Shown piece by piece: positions 58,570-64,000 of a stretch of 64,000 bases of DNA (its first letter is position 1; every line of letters begins with the position of its first letter). The translations under genes were made by a program, and so were the position numbers. The notes under the pieces were generated by a model. That model saw only the letters and a list, made by a program, of their open reading frames with translations. It made no database searches and was not told the DNA's origin. The stretch lies in assembly GCF_026914185.1 (NCBI RefSeq), contig NC_070569.1, positions 5,456,001 through 5,520,000 on the forward strand. Direction: 5' to 3'. The stretch comes from Puccinia triticina (Eukaryota; Basidiomycota; Pucciniomycetes; Pucciniales; Pucciniaceae).

Positions 58570-60591
58570 TTAAATTTCATGAGGTAACTTAGTTTCTTTC
58601 TTCCTCTTCATCTGGGGTAATGATGAATTTGCCAAAAATTTATTGATAAGAAAAGAATAACCCCAATCACTCTCAAAGTGTTTGGCCCAAAATCTTTGAT
58701 TGTTGGTTTTTAAGCAGTATCCTAGAAGAATTAGACCAGCATGGTGATTTTTTGCGCGGTTTATTCTGAAAATTGTATGGAGGATAAAAATTTGGGACTC
58801 ATCCAAAGATGGGATTGATTTTTGAGAGAAAAATGATCTATCAACTGCTCCTAGTATTGGGAAAATTGAATTAGTATCATCACCAAATAACTTGGTCTTC
58901 AACCAATATAAAACTTGTGATTGAGAGACTCCATCTATTTCATTTTCAAGGTTTGAAAATATAATTCCTGAGTAAAACTCAAGTCCATTAACAATTCCCT
59001 CTACCCCTCTTGCCACTTTACCTTTCTCCATGAATTTTTTTAAGCTTGGAGATAATAGTCTGATGAAAAGTCTTTCATGATCAGCCAAAGATGATGTAAC
59101 TCCTATTCTGTGTTCTGGTATTTTTCTATAAAAATGGCATTTCCTCATTCCTAGATGTGAAATATCTTCAATTTCTTCTAAGATAGATTTTGAAGCATTT
59201 GTTGTTGCCTTAGGGATTCTATGTAATACAGAGAATTTCCGATCCAAAAGATAAAGTTGGAAGCCACCTATTTTTAGGTTCCAGATGTGGCTCTCCCCTA
59301 AACTCTTGCCAGTGTATTCCAAATCTTCAATATGATTTGATACTGTCATTGATGAATCCTGTAGGGTATTACCACTTGCTGAATACTTTTGGTGTAATTG
59401 AAAATTTGCTTTTAATTGATTTCTGTGAAAATCCTCACTAATTTCAACAGGAAAAATTTCCTTTCCAAATAAAATGGGTTCAAGCATCCAAAAGTAAACA
59501 TCATTTTCAAAACGTGCTCTCCATTCTTCAGGTGCAAAGTTCTTAAACCAGATACCCACAATTTGAATGGATACCATAAAAAGGGGTTGCTCTTCTTGAA
59601 TCAGCTTGTTGATCCAAATCTGGACTGGGCCCAATTTAATATGATCTAAGTACTTTGAGTGTGTCCTACCCAATACAGGGATACTATCTGTGGGATTGAA
59701 GACCTCTTCAAAGAGCCAAAGCATCATTTTCTGATGATCAATTTGGGAGTGGTGATTTCCTTTGAGATACTTCCAGAGTATGCTGTGAATTTGGGTCAAC
59801 CATAATTGCAATTCTCTGAGAGCTGTGAACAAATGTTGGGAAGTGTACAGTTTTCCCTGGAATGTTGATGGAATTATTAAAGCCATAAAATCTGAAGAAT
59901 TATCAGTGACTGAACGAAGTGGGACCACAGAAACATGCCAATTTCTTGCACTCTTTACTACATACCGAGAACCAAATGACGCTTCAAAGTTCTGATATAT
60001 GTGCATCATTGTACCCTCATAGTACTTCTGGTATTGATCAACCAGATGTTCAGCTTGAAAGGTTCTTTTTCTGCCCAAAGTGTCCATCCGCCATCGGACT
60101 GGAAAATCGACGTCCAGCAGATCCCTTGGATGAGTTTCTGGAGGATGAGGTCTTAGTAGTATCCCCTTAACAGCATTGTCGAGGTCAGTTGGCGAAAGAA
60201 TTTTCCTGTTTTCTAAGAATTGGTTGACATCACAAAAGTGTGAAGCTTCGGAGTGGTTACGATGTCCTTGATGCGTCAACGCAGGTTGGTCATTTGTTCG
60301 TGCTCGCTTTGGTTGTCGGCCCTCACTGGGCTGTGTCAGATGCTCATCCATGCCACTTGATGCAACCAATTCTACTGGATGTTTTTCTTGTATCGAACAT
60401 GTTCCTGATTCAAGCGAATGTGTGGTCATTGGCTTCAACTGGTGAATACCCAAGGAATTGTCACCAGATAGCGGCAGCTCATTTCCTTCAACTAAATCTT
60501 CCCTGAAATGACCACAGTCGTTGTCCGGGAGGAGTGCTGCCAACGTGACTCGGACCCACAAAAGGATGCAAACTTTGCGAGGGGATGCCAT
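58570..60591 (-). CDS. Probable secreted protein of unknown function, about 673 aa
   Basis: A single uninterrupted exon. The longest frame starts at 60693, but ATG 60591 is preferred because it begins MASPRKVCILLWVRVTLAALLP, a basic residue plus hydrophobic core typical of a signal peptide. A polar, low-complexity stretch with QPKRARTNDQ follows, then a folded, aromatic-rich region of about 500 residues (YQKYYEGTMMHIYQNFE, WLTQIHSILWKYLKGNH, RKCHFYRKIPEHRIGV) and a basic tail KRKKETKLPHEI. I recognise no family. Rust genomes encode many such lineage-specific secreted proteins, but nothing here proves effector activity. If the longer start is used, the signal is internal and the protein could be intracellular. 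Confidence 0.68.
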   Translation of the reverse strand: MASPRKVCILLWVRVTLAALLPDNDCGHFREDLVEGNELPLSGDNSLGIHQLKPMTTHSLESGTCSIQEKHPVELVASSGMDEHLTQPSEGRQPKRARTNDQPALTHQGHRNHSEASHFCDVNQFLENRKILSPTDLDNAVKGILLRPHPPETHPRDLLDVDFPVRWRMDTLGRKRTFQAEHLVDQYQKYYEGTMMHIYQNFEASFGSRYVVKSARNWHVSVVPLRSVTDNSSDFMALIIPSTFQGKLYTSQHLFTALRELQLWLTQIHSILWKYLKGNHHSQIDHQKMMLWLFEEVFNPTDSIPVLGRTHSKYLDHIKLGPVQIWINKLIQEEQPLFMVSIQIVGIWFKNFAPEEWRARFENDVYFWMLEPILFGKEIFPVEISEDFHRNQLKANFQLHQKYSASGNTLQDSSMTVSNHIEDLEYTGKSLGESHIWNLKIGGFQLYLLDRKFSVLHRIPKATTNASKSILEEIEDISHLGMRKCHFYRKIPEHRIGVTSSLADHERLFIRLLSPSLKKFMEKGKVARGVEGIVNGLEFYSGIIFSNLENEIDGVSQSQVLYWLKTKLFGDDTNSIFPILGAVDRSFFSQKSIPSLDESQIFILHTIFRINRAKNHHAGLILLGYCLKTNNQRFWAKHFESDWGYSFLINKFLANSSLPQMKRKKETKLPHEI

Positions 60592-60693
60592 GGTCGAAAA
60601 GGAGGGTATGAAAAATATGTGATCATTATGACCGTGAAGACTCGACAAGTGCTGCCTGGCTTGAAGTTTTGATGACAACCCTTGTTTGTACAT

Positions 60694-61718
60694 GTTCTTC
60701 GCTCAAACCACACCGCAGACTCGTACCGACTGCACTGCAGCCGTCACATCCAGGCGGTCGTCAAAAGGTTTGTTAGGCAATAACCATAGACACCGATTTT
60801 TTTAGTCATGTACCAGACTCTTCACGTCGCCATAGTGTTCCTGTGGATTATGGAGAGACGACAAGAAAATGTTGAGATCACATTCAAAATGGAGCACAAA
60901 ACGTGAACGCCGCCTATGTGGTCGGTCGGCATTCGGCAAGGGGCTTGAGAGGGCCTGTAACCGGTGCGACGACCACAGAGGGACAAAACAGGACAAAACC
61001 CCTCAAGAGGCCCGTGATCACTGTCATGAGACTTGTAACAAATGTGAAACTGCATTCGGCACAGAAACTGTTACTGTATGGCACCGAAGCTTGACAGCAG
61101 TTAGCTGCAGTTAGTGATGACCCGAGTCAAGTAATATGTATGTAGTTGTGCTATGTATAATGAAATCACAAAACTGTAGAAAAGGTGTTTGTGTGCTGCG
61201 GAGTATGTTGAGCAAGGGATGTATAGGCTATGGGATGTATTTAGTGGTCGAGTTCCTTGATCATTGTCTCTTCTACAAATCCGATCGCGCCCGCTTGTTG
61301 TTCGTTGTTATTAGGTTAGTGTATTGATGTTGCTATTGTTGTTATGGTATGTTGATAAAGATTTGATTCTCTTTCGTCCATATATATTCCTACATATTCA
61401 AGACCACGACCACCTTCGTTAAACAAACCATCCAAAAAACAATCAATAAAACAGAAGTAAATAAAGTAATAACAAGTAAAAAAAACTAAAAAAGGCTTAA
61501 GAGAAGAAAAGAGCCTGGTAATAAAAAAAAAGAAGAAAACTTGCTCCTTAACAAACGAAAGAAAAGAAGAAAAACTGGTGACTTGATTGATTACATAAAT
61601 TGCAGGGTATACACACGTATAAACACCTCTGAGGAGAATGAGGTATAGAGAGATTTTACCGGTCCCGTTAATAGGAGAGAGGGTTTTGAAGGTAGATGGA
61701 TTGAAGAGAGATGGTGTG
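60694..61718. other. Intergenic region
   Basis: The part next to 60694 is the promoter of the minus-strand secreted-protein gene. The rest probably contains the 3' untranslated region of the KCH1-like gene, with poly-A runs at 61440-61540. Confidence 0.4.
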
Positions 61719-62074
61719 TTAAGGATGGAAATCGTCTTCGTGGTAAGGATGAGAAGAAGGGGGAGGGTCGTGGGCGTAGCCACCGTATTCGCTGGAAGGG
61801 GCGCTTGATTGGGGAGGGGGGAGTGCATGAGGAGCGACAGGATGTTTGTCGTCGGTATAGAACCTCTGTTCGTCGCTCGAATAAGACGGCGCACGGTTAA
61901 GCGAGGTCTGGTTATCTACAGGCGGTGGGTACTGGTATGCGAGGGGATGCGAGCTGTAGGGTTGTGTCCGTGGGGCGTAGGGCTGACTCAGCTGGCCATA
62001 TAGGTTACCGGCCGTGGAAGTAGGGGCTTGATAAGGGATGAAGCGATCAGTCCTTAATTGCAACCCATAACAAG
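61719..62074 (-). other. Possible alternative last exon of the KCH1-like gene
   Basis: A Pro/Tyr/Ser/Gln-rich frame (PYAPRTQPYSSHPLAYQY.., stop at 61719) is preceded by a CTAAC branch site (about 62088) and AG acceptors. A phase-1 donor (G/GTATGG, near 62320) inside the preceding exon could join it. If used, it would replace the last 27 or so residues of the shorter form. Confidence 0.4.
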
Positions 62075-62240
62075 CTGCCATGTTAGCAATCGTGTCTTAA
62101 AAGAGTGGACAACGGTGGTGTTGTTTCTTTTAGTCTCAGATGGGATTGATTCATGAGGGCATCACAATCAACTGAAGACTGCCACCGACCTGCCCCACCA
62201 CGAAAAATAGGAAAGATGATCAAGGAAAGTGAATCAAAGC

Positions 62241-63922
62241 TCACGATGCAGTGCTTTCGGCGTATCCAGCCTTCTCATTATATTCTCGGTCGCTTGGCCA
62301 TCGATTCATCACGTTGTAGCCCATACCGACAGCGGTACCAGGATTGCTGGGAGCGTAACCAGTACCAGGGTTACTTGAGGCATAGTGATGACCGAGAGAT
62401 GGTGGATATGCGTGTTGAGCGACACGTGAGACGTTCCTGATGCTACCAGCCCCCCCGCCTCTTTCGCTTTTGTTGTCGCTAATCAGCTCGTGAAGCCCGA
62501 TTTGCGGTAGCGTTGGCTGAGGTAATGGGGCAGCTTTGAATTGACCCTTCTTGTCCTTGAGATGTGAGTAATCGCCCATAGCCTCCTTTCGCATGAGGGC
62601 TGCCTCCTTGGCCAACCGTTTGCGGTTCTTTCGTTTCATTAGCTCAGCAATTCGCTATAGAAAAGAATCAAAAAGTCAGAACCGAGATTGATTAGGGGGT
62701 CTATTGGTATTTTGTAGGCTCACTTTATCGACTTTGTGACAGCAGTATTCCTTAAGGTTGCCTTGAATGTAGCACAGCAGGGGGACATACAGAAATGCAG
62801 CAGCCATGAGGAGTATGAAGGAGCCAAGCCAAATTGTGACTGTCAAGAAAAGATGGGTTGAGACGATCAGTTCAGGAGAGTGGGTTGGGGATGAGAGGGT
62901 AGAGCAAGGGGCGTACCAGTGAAGGCCATTGAGATGAGAACGGAAGCCTTGGCAAAGCTACCATCGTACCACTTTGAGATGTCGGTAGTGAAGCCGACAG
63001 ACCTGGCAAACGAATAAAGAGTGATCCCATTGATGACTTGACGGGGTGCATCGGCCAGGAGTAGTCTCTTCCAGCCCTTGAAAGTGAAGAAAACAAAGAA
63101 AGCGAAGTCGTCCTTTTTCTTTTTTGAATTGTTGATCTGAGAGAAAAAGCAGAAATGATCGTATGATTTGATGGAGTAGTAATTGTTCTATTGGATTATA
63201 GACCAAGAAGGGAAAGAGAAAAAAGAAACTGTTAGTGTGAGTAGATGAATGCGATTTGATAAGTTGAGACCTTCTTACGGCCATGACGTTGGTGAAAGCA
63301 TAACTGATATCACGACTGCGGATGATGGCCCTACTCTTCTTGGCTTCCCAGGCGAGCAGGAGGAATGAGAAGATGATACAGCCAAAGAAGATCCATTTTC
63401 CGATTTTGAAGGGTACGTTCATCGCGCTACTTCCGCCCGAGCTCTCTAGAATCGAACCGGCCCAATGGTTTGAGGCGAGTAGGAGGACCATCGTGTAGAG
63501 ATCTGAGGCATAGACTAGAACTGATTTGATGACGAGGACGTATAGAAAACAATACCTGAATTGGCGAAGAGGTTTTAATCAATAATCAGTTGTTTATTTA
63601 CTCGGTGGGTGGTGGTTGAGGGGGACGTACTGAAAATAGCTCATGCAACCCGAGTTGTGGAATTCTCGAACGTCGACAAAGTCCCATTTGTGATCTGGTA
63701 CCTCTTCTCGTTTCCATTGAGCCCCAGTACAACACATTGGGATGAAGCCTGGGTACCGGCACCAGCTTGGGGTGAATAATCGTTGGGCGGAGGAATGATT
63801 GGAATGAGCCCGGAGCGAGTGTGTGTGTGTGTTGGTTCGGTTGAGTGCGGCTGGTTGGGAGTTGAGAGAAACAGGCTGGCTGGGTTGAGGAGAATAGTTG
63901 GCGGTGAGGGGTGGGTGCTGGC
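62241..63922 (-). CDS. KCH1: KCH1/PRM6-type low-affinity K+ uptake membrane protein, 5' end cut
   Basis: Five exons on the minus strand: 63922-63631, 63555-63279, 63187-62917, 62839-62724 and 62654-62241. All phases agree, and a first exon lies at or beyond the window edge (acceptor TTGCAG at 63923-63928). The core has WKREEVPDHKWDFVDVREFH, YVLVIKSVLVYASDLYTMVL (transmembrane), VPFKIGKWIFFGCIIFSFLL (transmembrane), SRDISYAFTNVMANNYYS, YDHFCFFSQI, KDDFAFFVFFTFKGWKRLLL, then two more hydrophobic segments and a basic cytosolic helix. These match the Kch1/Prm6 family, plasma-membrane proteins needed for K+ influx and calcium signalling in yeast. The tail is Gly/Pro/Ser-rich and ends at 62241 or in the downstream exon. 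Confidence 0.85.
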
Positions 63923-64000
63923 CTGCAAGTGAGACTGGGAGGGTTAGTCTGGGGCGAGGGTTTAGTGCAAAACCATTTTAGCTGATCCAGGAAGAGATTG
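63923..64000 (-). other. KCH1: Intron and edge of the KCH1-like gene
   Basis: The acceptor TTGCAG is preceded by a CTAAC branch site (63944-63948, minus strand). An ATG followed by GTTTTG (63974-63976) could be a start codon directly at an exon end; otherwise exon 1 lies outside. Confidence 0.4.

Overview
The window looks like a repeat-rich chromosome segment of a rust fungus (Pucciniales, most likely Puccinia). The reasons are short introns with GT..AG ends and CTAAC-like branch sites, a Tet-like 2OG-Fe(II) oxygenase of the type expanded in rusts, proteins with no homologue I recognise, and very dense nested transposons. I cannot name the species. Splice junctions were worked out by hand from reading-frame phase.

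There are two compartments. From 1 to about 53 kb the DNA is a transposon landscape with a few host genes, most of them broken. These include: a decayed coding region at 2-1438; an apparently intact four-exon gene of unknown function (2383-4904); a minus-strand gene (6008-9654) split by a 2.8-kb short-LTR retroelement (6560-9334), which itself carries a 490-bp MITE; a Tet-like oxygenase gene whose N-terminal exons (12101-14396) and catalytic part (18006-18806) are separated by 3.6 kb of foreign DNA holding a truncated TVP38 fragment; a 5.65-kb Ty1/copia element (22455-28108) inside another open frame; a 2-kb foldback element (30627-32584); an intact two-finger C2H2 gene with very small exons (34296-35363); a dead Tc1/mariner-like transposase (40890-41841); several MITEs; and a nest of foldback elements at 48.5-52.5 kb.

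From 53 to 64 kb the DNA is ordinary genic sequence: a SAC3/THP3-like protein (53249-54856), mitochondrial ATP synthase subunit h (ATP14, 55548-56207), a probable secreted protein of unknown function (58570-60591, minus) and a KCH1/PRM6-type potassium-uptake membrane protein that runs to the window edge (62241-63922, minus). These genes share no obvious pathway.

The most informative signal is insertion history. Target-site duplications, paired arms and reading frames that rejoin when an insert is ignored let the order of many insertions be read directly. Several broken frames carry TGA where CGA would be expected, which fits deamination of methylated CpG.
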